From assembly GCF_003194605.1 (NCBI RefSeq), contig NZ_QHKY01000007.1:62001-126000 (forward strand): a stretch of 64,000 bases of DNA, in the 5' to 3' direction. Both the position numbers and the translations under genes were made by a program. A model generated the notes under the pieces. The model ran no database searches, had not been told where the DNA came from, and was given only the letters and a program-made list of their open reading frames with translations. Shown in pieces: positions 8,542 through 15,628 of this stretch (position 1 is its first letter; each line of letters opens with the position of its first letter). Source of the DNA: Nocardioides gilvus (GTDB lineage: Bacteria; Actinomycetota; Actinomycetes; Propionibacteriales; Nocardioidaceae).

Positions 8542-8578
8542 CGACCCCACCGTGGACCTGTGTTCCACGGTGGGGTCG
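8542..8578 (+). terminator. Strong hairpin terminator
   Basis: A perfect 15-bp stem (8542-8556 pairs with 8564-8578) with a 7-nt loop lies 47 bp after the secreted-protein stop. There is only a short T run, as is usual in actinobacteria. Confidence 0.85.
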
Positions 8579-8638
8579 TTCGCCTGTAACCTCGCGAACA
8601 CATCCGAGTGCACAGGAGGAGCCTTCGGGCACACCGCC

Positions 8639-9430
8639 ATGAACATTGTTGTCTGCGTGAAGTATGTCCCCGACGCAACTGCCGACAGGCAGTTCCAGTC
8701 GGACAACACCGTCGACCGAGTGGGTGTCGACGGCTTGCTGTCAGAGCTCGACGAATATGCCGTCGAGCAGTCCCTCCAGATCAAGGAAAAGCGCGACGGC
8801 GAGGACGTCACGGTGACGGCACTCTGTGTCGGTCCCGAGAAGGCCGTCGACGCCGTGCGCAAGTCGCTGCAGATGGGTGTCGACAAGGGCGTTCACGTCG
8901 TGGACGACGCGATCGCCGGCTCTGATGCCGCAGCCACCTCGCTGGTGCTCGCCAAGGCGATCGAGAAGATCGGTCCGGTCGACCTCGTCGTGTGTGGGCT
9001 CGCCTCCACCGACGCGGCCATGAGTGTCGTTCCCGCGATGCTCGCGGAGCGTCTGGGTCTGCCCCAGGTCACCCAGGCCGCCGTGGTCGAGACCCAGGGC
9101 GACCAGGTGCGCATCAAGCGCGACGGCGACGCCGCGACCGAGGTCATCGGCGGCACCATGCCCCTCGTGCTCTCGGTCACCGACCAGTCGGGCGAGGCGC
9201 GCTACCCATCCTTCAAGGGCATCATGGCCGCCAAGAAGAAGCCGTTGGAAACCCTGTCGCTGAGCGACCTGGGTGTCGACGCCGGTCAGGTCGGTCTCTC
9301 GGTGGCGTGGACCGCTGTCGAGGAGACGGCTGCCCGCCCGCCGCGCACCGCCGGCGAGATCGTCAAGGACGAGGACGGTTCGGGCGCCACGGCGCTGGTC
9401 GAGTTCCTCGCCTCGAAGAAGTTCATCTGA
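8639..9430 (+). CDS. etfB: Electron transfer flavoprotein, beta subunit
   Basis: 263 residues. It forms the EtfAB heterodimer that takes electrons from acyl-CoA and related dehydrogenases and passes them to ETF:quinone oxidoreductase. The N-terminus MNIVVCVKYVPDATADRQF and the following LDEYAVEQSLQIKEK...VTALCVGPEKA are the classical EtfB fold. The conserved signature region VGLSVAW...PPRTAGEIV is near the C-terminus. ATG 8639 is the only plausible start before the conserved MNIVVCVK. An AGGAGGA lies unusually far (18 bp) upstream. etfA follows after 12 bp with its own SD. Co-occurrence with the nearby enoyl-CoA hydratase fits fatty-acid oxidation. Confidence 0.96.
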   Translation: MNIVVCVKYVPDATADRQFQSDNTVDRVGVDGLLSELDEYAVEQSLQIKEKRDGEDVTVTALCVGPEKAVDAVRKSLQMGVDKGVHVVDDAIAGSDAAATSLVLAKAIEKIGPVDLVVCGLASTDAAMSVVPAMLAERLGLPQVTQAAVVETQGDQVRIKRDGDAATEVIGGTMPLVLSVTDQSGEARYPSFKGIMAAKKKPLETLSLSDLGVDAGQVGLSVAWTAVEETAARPPRTAGEIVKDEDGSGATALVEFLASKKFI

Positions 9431-9442
9431 GGAGCCTGATCC

Positions 9443-10396
9443 ATGTCTGAAGTTCTCGTTCTCGTCGACCACGTCGACGGCGCGGTCAAGAAGCCCACCT
9501 ACGAACTGCTCGCTCTGGCCGCCCGTCTGGGGGAGCCGTCCGCGGTCTTCATCGGTTCGGCTGACCAGGGTGCTGCGGTCGCGGACGCCGTCAAGGGGTA
9601 CGGGGCCGCCAAGGTCTACGTCGTCGACGACGCCCAGATCAAGGGTTACCTGGTCGCTCCCAAGGCCGAGGCCCTCGAGCAGTTGATCGCCAAGACCAGC
9701 CCCGCGGCGGTCTTGATCCCGTCCAGCGCAGAAGGCAAGGAGGTCGCCGGTCGCCTGGCGATCAAGACCTCCTCCGGCCTGATCACCGACGCGGTGGACG
9801 TCCAGCCCGGCCCGGTCACCACCCAGTCGGTCTTTGCCGGCAACTTCACGGTCACCGCCAAGGTGACGCAGGGCACGCCGATCATCACGGTCAAGCCCAA
9901 CTCGGCCGCCCCGGTCGAGTCGGCCGGTGCCGGTGCGGTCGAGGAGTTCACCCCGGTGATCTCGGACGCCGCCAAGACCGCCCAGATCGTGGCCTCGCAG
10001 CCGCGTCAGGCGACCGGTCGTCCCGAGCTCACCGAGGCTGCCATCGTGGTCTCCGGTGGTCGTGGTACCGGGGGCAACTTCGAGCCCGTCGACAACTTTG
10101 CTGACTCGCTCGGTGCCGCTGTCGGCGCTTCGCGTGCGGCCGTCGACTCCGGCTGGAAGCCGCACACGTTCCAGGTCGGTCAGACCGGCAAGACCGTTTC
10201 GCCGCAGCTGTACGTCGCGGCGGGCATCTCCGGTGCCATCCAGCACCGTGCCGGCATGCAGACCTCGAAGACCATCATCGCCGTCAACAAGGACGAAGAG
10301 GCACCCCTCTTCGAGCTGGTTGACTTCGGTGTCGTGGGCGACCTCCACGCTGTGCTGCCCGCAGCCACCGAGCAGATCGTGGCGCGCAAGGGCTGA
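9443..10396 (+). CDS. etfA: Electron transfer flavoprotein, alpha subunit
   Basis: 317 residues, normal length. The N-terminal domain (~1-190) pairs with EtfB. The C-terminal domain binds FAD through [42 protein letters not shown] and [19 protein letters not shown], all intact. ATG 9443 has GAGGAG about 8 bp upstream, and the gap to etfB is 12 bp, so the two are one operon. A hairpin terminator follows immediately (10411-10446), so the transcript probably ends there. Confidence 0.97.
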   Translation: MSEVLVLVDHVDGAVKKPTYELLALAARLGEPSAVFIGSADQGAAVADAVKGYGAAKVYVVDDAQIKGYLVAPKAEALEQLIAKTSPAAVLIPSSAEGKEVAGRLAIKTSSGLITDAVDVQPGPVTTQSVFAGNFTVTAKVTQGTPIITVKPNSAAPVESAGAGAVEEFTPVISDAAKTAQIVASQPRQATGRPELTEAAIVVSGGRGTGGNFEPVDNFADSLGAAVGASRAAVDSGWKPHTFQVGQTGKTVSPQLYVAAGISGAIQHRAGMQTSKTIIAVNKDEEAPLFELVDFGVVGDLHAVLPAATEQIVARKG

Positions 10397-10410
10397 ACCG
10401 CACTACCCGT

Positions 10411-10446
10411 ACGAACGCCTCGTCACCTCGGTGGCGAGGCGTTCGT
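10411..10446 (+). terminator. Hairpin terminator of etfBA
   Basis: 12-bp arms, ACGAACGCCTCG (10411-10422) and CGAGGCGTTCGT (10435-10446), around a loop that can itself pair (CAC/GTG). It starts 14 bp after the etfA stop. Confidence 0.85.
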
Positions 10447-10501
10447 CATGTCCGGACCCGTCGGCGGCAAGACACCTGCCGGTCTGGCACGGGCCTGGAC
10501 A

Positions 10502-10507
10502 TAGGCT
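10502..10507 (+). promoter_or_regulatory. Putative -10 hexamer of a leaderless proA promoter
   Basis: TAGGCT, 7 bp before the proA ATG. No SD is present. Confidence 0.5.
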
Positions 10508-10514
10508 TGGCAAC

Positions 10515-11762
10515 ATGAGCAACGCCGACGTGACCGAGGTAGCCCTGCGAGCCCGTGAGGCGAGTTACGCGCTCGCCCAGGCGACCCGAGCCACGAAGGA
10601 CCTTGCGTTGCTGGCGATGGCGGAGGAGTTGATCGAGTCCGGCGACTCGATCCTCGCGGCCAACGGCGAGGACGTGACCCGGGCCGAGGAGTCCGGCACT
10701 GCGCCCAACATCATTGACCGGCTTCGTCTGGACGGGTCGCGGCTCGAGGCCATGGCCCAGGGACTTCGCGACGTCGCGGGCCTTCCGGACCCGGTGGGCG
10801 AGGTGCTCTCCGGATCCACCCTGGCCAACGGGCTGGAGCTGCGGCAGGTGCGCGTGCCGTTCGGCGTGGTCGGCATGATCTACGAGGCTCGGCCCAACGT
10901 CACGGCCGATGCAGCCGGTATCTGTCTCAAGTCCGGCAACGCGGTTCTGCTGCGCGGTTCCTCCAGTGCCCGGAGTTCGAACGCGGCCATCGTCGCTGCC
11001 CTTCGGTCGGCCGTGGTCCGGGCAGGTCTGCCCGCGGACGTCGTGCAGCTGGTGCCCGGGGACACCCACGACAGCGTCAAGTCACTGATGCGCGCCCGGG
11101 GACTGGTCGACGTACTGATCCCGCGGGGTGGTGCTGGCCTGATTCGTTCGGTCGTCGAGGAGTCGACGGTGCCGGTCATCGAGACAGGTGTGGGCAACTG
11201 CCATGTCTACGTCGATCGGTCAGCCGACCTGGACAAGGCGTTGGCCATCGTCCTGAACTCCAAGACCCACCGCTCCAGCGTCTGCAACGCCGCCGAGTCG
11301 CTCCTGGTCCACCAGGAGGTGGCGGGGCTCTTCCTGCCCCGCGTCGTGGAGGCTCTTCAGGCCGCGGGAGTGACCGTCCACGGCGACGAGTCGTTCGCCG
11401 ACTTCGACGGGGTCGTGGCAGTGACGCCCGAGGACCACGCGGCCGAGTTCCTCTCGCTGGACATCTCGGCCCGGGTCGTGGACTCGATCGATGAAGCCAT
11501 CGCTCACATCCGCACCTTCTCCAGTGGGCACACAGACGCCATCGTGGCCGAGGACCTGTCCGCCACCCGTCAGTTCACGGCCTCGGTCGACTCGGCTGCC
11601 GTGATGGTCAACGCATCCACCCGCTTCACCGACGGCGGCGAGTTCGGGTTCGGTGCGGAGATCGGCATCTCCACCCAGAAGCTGCACGCCCGGGGACCCA
11701 TGGGTCTGCCCGCGATGACGTCGAGCAAGTACGTCGTGACGGGTGACGGGCATGTCCGCTGA
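10515..11762 (+). CDS. proA: Glutamate-5-semialdehyde dehydrogenase (gamma-glutamyl phosphate reductase)
   Basis: 415 residues. It reduces gamma-glutamyl phosphate to glutamate-5-semialdehyde with NADPH, the second step of proline synthesis. Diagnostic segments are [22 protein letters not shown], cut here to [11 protein letters not shown] (121-131), then [12 protein letters not shown] (cofactor pocket), [12 protein letters not shown] and the catalytic Cys at 257 in [13 protein letters not shown] 10515 ([16 protein letters not shown]) matches the family start and has TAGGCT 7 bp before it. proB is not in this window. Here proA is followed by a 49-residue membrane protein and nadD, a frequent actinobacterial arrangement. 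Confidence 0.97.
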   Translation: MSNADVTEVALRAREASYALAQATRATKDLALLAMAEELIESGDSILAANGEDVTRAEESGTAPNIIDRLRLDGSRLEAMAQGLRDVAGLPDPVGEVLSGSTLANGLELRQVRVPFGVVGMIYEARPNVTADAAGICLKSGNAVLLRGSSSARSSNAAIVAALRSAVVRAGLPADVVQLVPGDTHDSVKSLMRARGLVDVLIPRGGAGLIRSVVEESTVPVIETGVGNCHVYVDRSADLDKALAIVLNSKTHRSSVCNAAESLLVHQEVAGLFLPRVVEALQAAGVTVHGDESFADFDGVVAVTPEDHAAEFLSLDISARVVDSIDEAIAHIRTFSSGHTDAIVAEDLSATRQFTASVDSAAVMVNASTRFTDGGEFGFGAEIGISTQKLHARGPMGLPAMTSSKYVVTGDGHVR

Positions 11763-11778
11763 GACCGCGAGGACCCGG

Positions 11779-11784
11779 TAGGAT
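11779..11784 (+). promoter_or_regulatory. Putative -10 hexamer
   Basis: TAGGAT, 6 bp before the ATG of the 49-residue ORF, so it would also drive nadD-rsfS. Confidence 0.5.
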
Positions 11785-11790
11785 CGACCC

Positions 11791-11940
11791 ATGTCGCTGA
11801 ACGAGATCGTCCTGGCCGCTGCCGAGTCCGAGACCTGGGCCGGCGTCAACCCGTACGTGGTGGGCGTCGTGGTCCTCGCGCTCTTCCTCGGGATGATGGC
11901 CATCCTGGTGGCCTTCGGCGCCGGGCGCGAGCACAGCTGA
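11791..11940 (+). CDS. 49-residue single-pass membrane protein
   Basis: This small gene encodes MSLNEIVLAAAESETW, followed by GVNPYVVGVVVLALFLGMMA, ILVAFGAGREHS and a TGA. A single TM helix spans about residues 21-43, preceded by an acidic amphipathic N-terminus and followed by a short charged tail. Its TGA is immediately followed by the nadD GTG (0-bp gap), so it is likely the first gene of the nadD-rsfS-phosphatase operon and translationally coupled to nadD. TAGGAT sits 6 bp before its ATG. No known function. The start signal, hydrophobicity and abutting arrangement argue that it is real. Confidence 0.7.
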   Translation: MSLNEIVLAAAESETWAGVNPYVVGVVVLALFLGMMAILVAFGAGREHS

Positions 11941-12576
11941 GTGAGTGGTCCCCGTCGCGTAGGCGTGATGGGCGGGACGTTCGATCCCATCCACCACGGC
12001 CACCTCGTGGCTGCCTCGGAAGTGCAGGCGTGGTTCGACCTCGACGAGGTCGTCTTCGTGCCGACCGGGGACCCGTGGCAGAAGGCGGACCGCGAGGTCT
12101 CGCCCGCAGAGCACCGTTACCTGATGACCGTGGTGGCCACGGCCTCCAACCCGCGTTTCCGGGTGTCCCGGGTCGACATCGACCGCGAGGGGCCGACGTA
12201 CACGATGGACACCTTGCGTGACCTGAGTGCGGAGATGCCCGACGCGGAGTTGTTCTTCATCACCGGGGCCGACGCCCTCGCCGACATCTTCACCTGGCGC
12301 GACGTGGGCGGGCTCTTCGAGCTCGCGCAGTTCGTGGGGTGCACCCGGCCGGGCTACGAGATGGACCCCGCCACCCTCGACGCGATCCCCGCTGATCGTG
12401 TCCAGATGATCGAGATTCCCGCGCTCGCCATCTCGTCGACCGACTGTCGTCAGCGCACCGCCCGCGGCGAGCCCGTCTGGTACCTGGTGCCCGACGGCGT
12501 CGTGCAGTACATCGCCAAGCATCATCTCTACACCGACTCCCGGACGTCCTCCGCGGAGCAGAAGGAATCCCCGTGA
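11941..12576 (+). CDS. nadD: Nicotinate-nucleotide adenylyltransferase
   Basis: 211 residues. It adenylates nicotinate mononucleotide with ATP to deamido-NAD in NAD biosynthesis. The N-terminal nucleotidyltransferase signature [18 protein letters not shown] (T/HxGH site) and the C-terminal SSTDCR motif (the SSTxxR ATP site) are intact. The only start that keeps the conserved strand is GTG 11941, directly after the preceding TGA. Its last four bases overlap the rsfS GTG (GTGA), so NAD synthesis and ribosome silencing are co-translated, as in many bacteria. Confidence 0.95.
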   Translation: MSGPRRVGVMGGTFDPIHHGHLVAASEVQAWFDLDEVVFVPTGDPWQKADREVSPAEHRYLMTVVATASNPRFRVSRVDIDREGPTYTMDTLRDLSAEMPDAELFFITGADALADIFTWRDVGGLFELAQFVGCTRPGYEMDPATLDAIPADRVQMIEIPALAISSTDCRQRTARGEPVWYLVPDGVVQYIAKHHLYTDSRTSSAEQKESP

Positions 12577-13022
12577 GCGTCACCGAGCACGCCCTCCATG
12601 TCGTCCAGGTGGCTGCGCGTGCAGCTTCCGACAAGCTCGGCCAGAAGATCGTCGCGTACGACGTGAGTGAGACCCTGGCCATCACCGAGGCATTCGTCCT
12701 CGCCTCGGCTCCCAACGACCGTGCCGTGCGTGCCATCGTCGACGAGATCGAGGACCAACTGCGCGAGCAGATGGAGGAGAAGCCGCTGCGCCGGGAGGGC
12801 CATCGCGGCGGGCGTTGGGTGCTGCTCGACTACGCCGACGTCGTGATCCACGTCCAGCACTCCGACGAGCGGGAGTTCTACGCCCTGGAGCGGTTGTGGC
12901 GCGACTGCCCCGAGATCGAGCTCTCCGACGACATCGCTCCGCCGACCGAGGTTGCCGAGCGGGCGGCCGACGAGACTCCGGTCGCGGAGCTCGCGGGCCA
13001 GGACCAGGACACCGTTGACTGA
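12573..13022 (+). CDS. rsfS: Ribosomal silencing factor RsfS
   Basis: 149 residues. It binds ribosomal protein uL14 on the 50S subunit and blocks subunit joining in slow growth. The core (~1-115) has the RsfS pattern: [21 protein letters not shown], abbreviated [18 protein letters not shown], then [16 protein letters not shown] and [10 protein letters not shown]. The last ~35 residues are an acidic, low-complexity tail ([20 protein letters not shown]) typical of actinobacterial members. The GTG start overlaps the nadD stop, and the 3' end overlaps the phosphatase gene by 8 bp. Confidence 0.95.
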   Translation: MSVTEHALHVVQVAARAASDKLGQKIVAYDVSETLAITEAFVLASAPNDRAVRAIVDEIEDQLREQMEEKPLRREGHRGGRWVLLDYADVVIHVQHSDEREFYALERLWRDCPEIELSDDIAPPTEVAERAADETPVAELAGQDQDTVD

Positions 13023-13641
13023 ACTGCTCGGCCAGCCGCGACGACTCCTCGTGTTGCGTCACGGTCAGACCGCCTGGAACCACACGCAGCGAGTCCAGGG
13101 GCAGATCGACGTGCCGCTGGACGAGACCGGCGTCGTGCAGGCTGAGCAGGTGGCGCCGGTCCTCGCGGCCATGCGACCTGCGTTCGTCCGGTCCTCCGAC
13201 CTGGTCCGAGCCTCCGCCACGGCCGAGCGGGTGGCTGCGGCTGCGGGAGTGCCGCTCGTGGTCGATGCCAGGTTGCGCGAGTTCGACCTGGGGGAACGCT
13301 CCGGCACCACCCTGAGCGACTACGCCGCCTCCCACCCGGACGAGTTCGCCGCCTATCGAGCAGGTCACTATGACGTCGTGCCGGGCGGGGAGTCGCGCGA
13401 GGACGTGGTGGCGCGGTTCGTCCCCGCCCTGACCGAGGCGTTGAGGGCTCTGGCGCCGGGGGAGCTGGGGGTCGTCGTGGCCCACGGCGCCGCGATCAAG
13501 GTGTCGTTGGCCTCGTGGCTCGGCTGGGCTCCCGAGACGGCCACCACACTGCACGCCCTCGGCAACTGCCACTGGGCCCTGGTCGACGACTCAGGACAGG
13601 CCGGAGTGCGGCGTCTGGTGGCGTTCAACCGGCACGTCTGA
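13015..13641 (+). CDS. Histidine phosphatase family protein (phosphoglycerate mutase-like)
   Basis: 208 residues. The RHG signature LRHGQTAWN gives the phospho-accepting His near residue 16. Conserved downstream residues are the SSDLVRASATAE arginine, the acidic LREFDLGERSG segment, and the second His in VVVAHGAAIKVSL. The most likely start is TTG 13015, overlapping rsfS by 8 bp; a TTG further upstream at 12952 would read through rsfS coding sequence in a low-quality, Arg-rich frame. The family includes mutases, phosphatases and GpgP-like enzymes, and the substrate cannot be assigned. It is the third gene of the nadD operon. Confidence 0.88.
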   Translation: MTELLGQPRRLLVLRHGQTAWNHTQRVQGQIDVPLDETGVVQAEQVAPVLAAMRPAFVRSSDLVRASATAERVAAAAGVPLVVDARLREFDLGERSGTTLSDYAASHPDEFAAYRAGHYDVVPGGESREDVVARFVPALTEALRALAPGELGVVVAHGAAIKVSLASWLGWAPETATTLHALGNCHWALVDDSGQAGVRRLVAFNRHV

Positions 13642-13749
13642 GCCGTGTTCCGGGGTGCTCCAGCAAAACGCACCCCGATTTCCCTTCGCCGGAAACCATG
13701 TACTAATGTCTTCCTCGTTGCCCGGCCGACAGGCTGAGAAACGCGAGAT

Positions 13750-13822
13750 GGGGCTGTGGCGCAGCTGGTAGCGCACCTGCATGGCATGCAGGGGGTCCGG
13801 GGTTCGAGTCCCCGCAGCTCCA
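13750..13822 (+). tRNA. tRNA-Ala (anticodon GGC)
   Basis: 73 nt forming a full cloverleaf. The acceptor stem is GGGGCTG/CAGCTCC and contains the G3-U70 wobble pair that identifies alanine tRNAs. The anticodon stem CCTGC/GCAGG holds the loop ATGGCAT (anticodon GGC). The T arm is CGGGG-TTCGAGT-CCCCG. The discriminator is A, and CCA is not encoded. A terminator hairpin follows 11 nt later. Confidence 0.97.
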
Positions 13823-13833
13823 CAACATCTTGG

Positions 13834-13857
13834 AAAGGCCGCCTCCGGGCGGCCTTT
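13834..13857 (+). terminator. Terminator of tRNA-Ala
   Basis: A 10-bp stem AAAGGCCGCC/GGCGGCCTTT with a TCCG tetraloop, 11 bp after the tRNA. Confidence 0.9.
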
Positions 13858-13871
13858 CTGCATGGGGGCAC

Positions 13872-13915
13872 CGTCAGGTCGCGTGTCGCAGACCTGACGC
13901 CCCGGTCGAACCGGG
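13872..13915. terminator. Two tandem hairpins between tRNA-Ala and the DUF309 gene
   Basis: CGTCAGGTC (13872-13880) pairs with GACCTGACG (13891-13899), and CCCGGT (13901-13906) pairs with ACCGGG (13910-13915). They sit just past the stop of the minus-strand gene and probably terminate it. Confidence 0.6.
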
Positions 13916-13920
13916 TGCGT

Positions 13921-14349
13921 TCATTCCTGCCGGACTCGGGCGCGCGCGCACGTGATGAGGTCGTCGAGCACCAGCCCGTACGTCGTCCCCGCTCGCGCGT
14001 GATAGCTCTCCAGATGCCCTGCGGCCCGCTCCACCAGTCGCTCGGCTCCCACGTGGTTCCCGCGGCCCGCGTGAGTCAGGCCGACACACAATTGGGCCAA
14101 TCCCTGCCACAGTTCGCGTTCCTCGGCCGGGCCACTCTTCCAGCGCACCTCCAGCGTCTCGTGTGCCGAAAAGGGACGACCCTGTGCCAGGAGGTCTCGG
14201 GCCAGAGCCAAGGTCTCGGCCGGGGGGAGGGGGGTCTCGTCGATCGGCTCAACTCCTGGCTGACCGTATGGAAGCGGCCGGCCAAGACCGTCTCGGGGCC
14301 GGGCTTGACGGGCGCGGCCAGTCTCGTCGCGGTCTCGTCCAACGGTCAT
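13921..14349 (-). CDS. DUF309 domain-containing protein
   Basis: 142 residues. The DUF309 core lies at ~45-115, with LLAQGRPFSAHETLEVRWKS (the family's FxxHExxE signature) followed by ELWQGLAQLCVGLTHAGRGN and ERAAGHLES. Family knowledge: small all-helical proteins of unknown function with a conserved His/Glu cluster suggestive of a metal site. ATG 14349 (MTVGRDRDETG) is preferred over an in-frame ATG at 14400, because GCGAGG lies about 10 bp upstream and the longer N-terminus is not family-like. It is divergent from the oxidoreductase at 14430, with 80 bp between the starts. Confidence 0.85.
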   Translation of the reverse strand: MTVGRDRDETGRARQARPRDGLGRPLPYGQPGVEPIDETPLPPAETLALARDLLAQGRPFSAHETLEVRWKSGPAEERELWQGLAQLCVGLTHAGRGNHVGAERLVERAAGHLESYHARAGTTYGLVLDDLITCARARVRQE

Positions 14350-14416
14350 GTGAGCCTCGCTCGTGGAGTGTGATCGGTGAATCGGTGTTGCCCGCCCCAC
14401 TCTAGGGGGCCCGGCG

Positions 14417-14422
14417 TAGCCT
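14417..14422 (+). promoter_or_regulatory. Putative -10 hexamer of a leaderless promoter
   Basis: TAGCCT, 7 bp before ATG 14430. Confidence 0.45.
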
Positions 14423-14429
14423 CCCTCCC

Positions 14430-15461
14430 ATGCAGAGCACCCAGATCATCCTGGCCGCCCGTCCGGTGGGGGAACCCGACGATGCGTGCTTCGAGACCCG
14501 CGTCGTTGACCTGCCAGACCTCGAGGACGGGCAGGTGCTGCTGCGCACCGTCTACCTCTCGTTGGACCCGTACATGCGGGGCCGGATGAGCGCGGCGAAG
14601 TCGTACGCAGCCGCGGTCGAACTGGGCGAGGTGATGGTCGGTGCCTGCGTGTGCGAAGTGCTCGAGTCACGCTCGCCACACAGCGCCCCTGGTGACTTCG
14701 TGCTCGCCTACACGGGCTGGCAGACGCACGCGGTGGTTGACGCGCGGCACACCAGGCTCCTGGATCCGGCGAGGGCCCCGTTGTCGACCGCGGTGGGTGT
14801 GCTCGGGATGCCGGGGTTCACGGCGTACGCCGGGCTGCTCCAGATCGGACGCCCACAGCCGGGTGAGACGGTGGTGGTGGCCGCCGCCACCGGGCCGGTC
14901 GGATCAGCAGTCGGCCAGATCGCTCGGCTCAAGGGTGCACGCGCGGTCGGGGTGGCGGGCGGTCCGGAGAAGTGTCGTGCCCTGGTCGAGGAGTTCGGCT
15001 TCGATGCTGCCGTCGACCACCGCTCAAAGACGTTCGTCGACGACCTGGCTGCGGCGACACCGGCGGGGATCGACGTCTACTTCGAGAACGTGGGCGGGCA
15101 CGTCGCCCAGGCCGTGACCCGCCGGCTGAACAAGTTCGCCCGGATCCCGGTCTGTGGGCTCGTTGCCAACTACAACGCCACCGAGGCGCCCCAAGGACCT
15201 GACCGGTTGCCGGGCTTCATGAGCCGGGTCCTCTCGCTGAGCCTCACGGTGCGTGGATTCATCCAGGACGAGTTCGTGTCCGAGCACCAGGCCGAGTTCG
15301 AGCGGGAGATGGCCGCCTGGATCGCCGACGGATCGGTCCGGTATCGCGAGGACGTGGTCGAGGGGCTCGAGAACGCCGCCGAGACCTTCCGCGGGATGTT
15401 GGTCGGACGCAACTTCGGCAAGGTCCTCATCCGCGTCGGAGAGGACCCCACGCTCGCCTGA
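14430..15461 (+). CDS. NADP-dependent oxidoreductase, medium-chain reductase superfamily
   Basis: 343 residues, the length of the zinc-free leukotriene B4 dehydrogenase/prostaglandin reductase/CurA branch. Its N-terminal domain has the branch motif LSLDPYMRGRM (48-58). The NADPH Rossmann site is AATGPVGSAVGQIA, and the YFENVGG and PVCGLVANYN segments follow. No structural-zinc cysteine cluster is seen. Members reduce the double bond of alpha,beta-unsaturated ketones or aldehydes, so a detoxification or general ene-reduction role is likely. It ends 47 bp before the leuS leader ORF and is not obviously co-regulated with it. Confidence 0.92.
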   Translation: MQSTQIILAARPVGEPDDACFETRVVDLPDLEDGQVLLRTVYLSLDPYMRGRMSAAKSYAAAVELGEVMVGACVCEVLESRSPHSAPGDFVLAYTGWQTHAVVDARHTRLLDPARAPLSTAVGVLGMPGFTAYAGLLQIGRPQPGETVVVAAATGPVGSAVGQIARLKGARAVGVAGGPEKCRALVEEFGFDAAVDHRSKTFVDDLAAATPAGIDVYFENVGGHVAQAVTRRLNKFARIPVCGLVANYNATEAPQGPDRLPGFMSRVLSLSLTVRGFIQDEFVSEHQAEFEREMAAWIADGSVRYREDVVEGLENAAETFRGMLVGRNFGKVLIRVGEDPTLA

Positions 15462-15495
15462 GTCGGTCGGATCGTCAGGCCTGCGGGTGCGGGGC

Positions 15496-15501
15496 TACGA
15501 T
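15496..15501 (+). promoter_or_regulatory. Putative -10 hexamer for the leuS leader transcript
   Basis: TACGAT, 6 bp before the leader-peptide ATG at 15508. Transcription would start at or next to that ATG. Confidence 0.5.
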
Positions 15502-15507
15502 GAGGCC

Positions 15508-15543
15508 ATGCGTACGACGTTCCTTCTCGGCCAGCCACGTTGA
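15508..15543 (+). CDS. Putative leader peptide of leuS (MRTTFLLGQPR)
   Basis: An 11-codon ORF, ATG CGT ACG ACG TTC CTT CTC GGC CAG CCA CGT TGA. Two adjacent Leu codons, one of them the rare CTT, lie at 15523-15528. It has a leaderless-type -10 box and is followed by a stable hairpin and a T-tailed terminator before leuS. This is the layout of ribosome-mediated attenuation. Its codon-anticodon logic would let uncharged tRNA-Leu stall the ribosome and raise LeuRS synthesis. I do not know a described family for it, so the regulatory role is inference. Confidence 0.55.
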   Translation: MRTTFLLGQPR

Positions 15544-15562
15544 TCACGGCGATCGACGTGGC
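15534..15562 (+). promoter_or_regulatory. Leader hairpin overlapping the leuS leader stop codon
   Basis: GCCACGTTGATC (15534-15545) pairs with GATCGACGTGGC (15551-15562), including one G-T wobble. That gives a 12-bp stem with a 5-nt loop. The leader stop TGA lies inside the 5' arm. Confidence 0.65.
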
Positions 15563-15563
15563 G

Positions 15564-15588
15564 ACCCTCCTGCCCGGAGGGTTTTTTT
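15564..15588 (+). terminator. Intrinsic terminator/attenuator upstream of leuS
   Basis: ACCCTCC (15564-15570) pairs with GGAGGGT (15576-15582), followed by a run of seven T. It is the only terminator I found in the window with a long T tract. It lies after the leader ORF and 40 bp before the leuS ATG. Confidence 0.85.
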
Positions 15589-15628
15589 GTGCCGGAAGGC
15601 GACGCGCAGCCATTGACGAGGAGACACG

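Noticed and set aside
8741..10348. 535-codon open frame antisense to etfB/etfA
   Set aside because: Composition is Gly/Leu/Arg/Asp-rich without any family signature, and it mirrors two certain genes. It is a codon-bias shadow typical of high-GC DNA.
12952..13014. TTG 12952 as the start of the histidine-phosphatase gene
   Set aside because: It would add Arg/Ser-rich residues read from rsfS coding sequence. TTG 13015 starts just before the conserved strand.
13820..13826. Encoded CCA tail on tRNA-Ala
   Set aside because: The bases after the discriminator A are CAAC, so CCA must be added post-transcriptionally.
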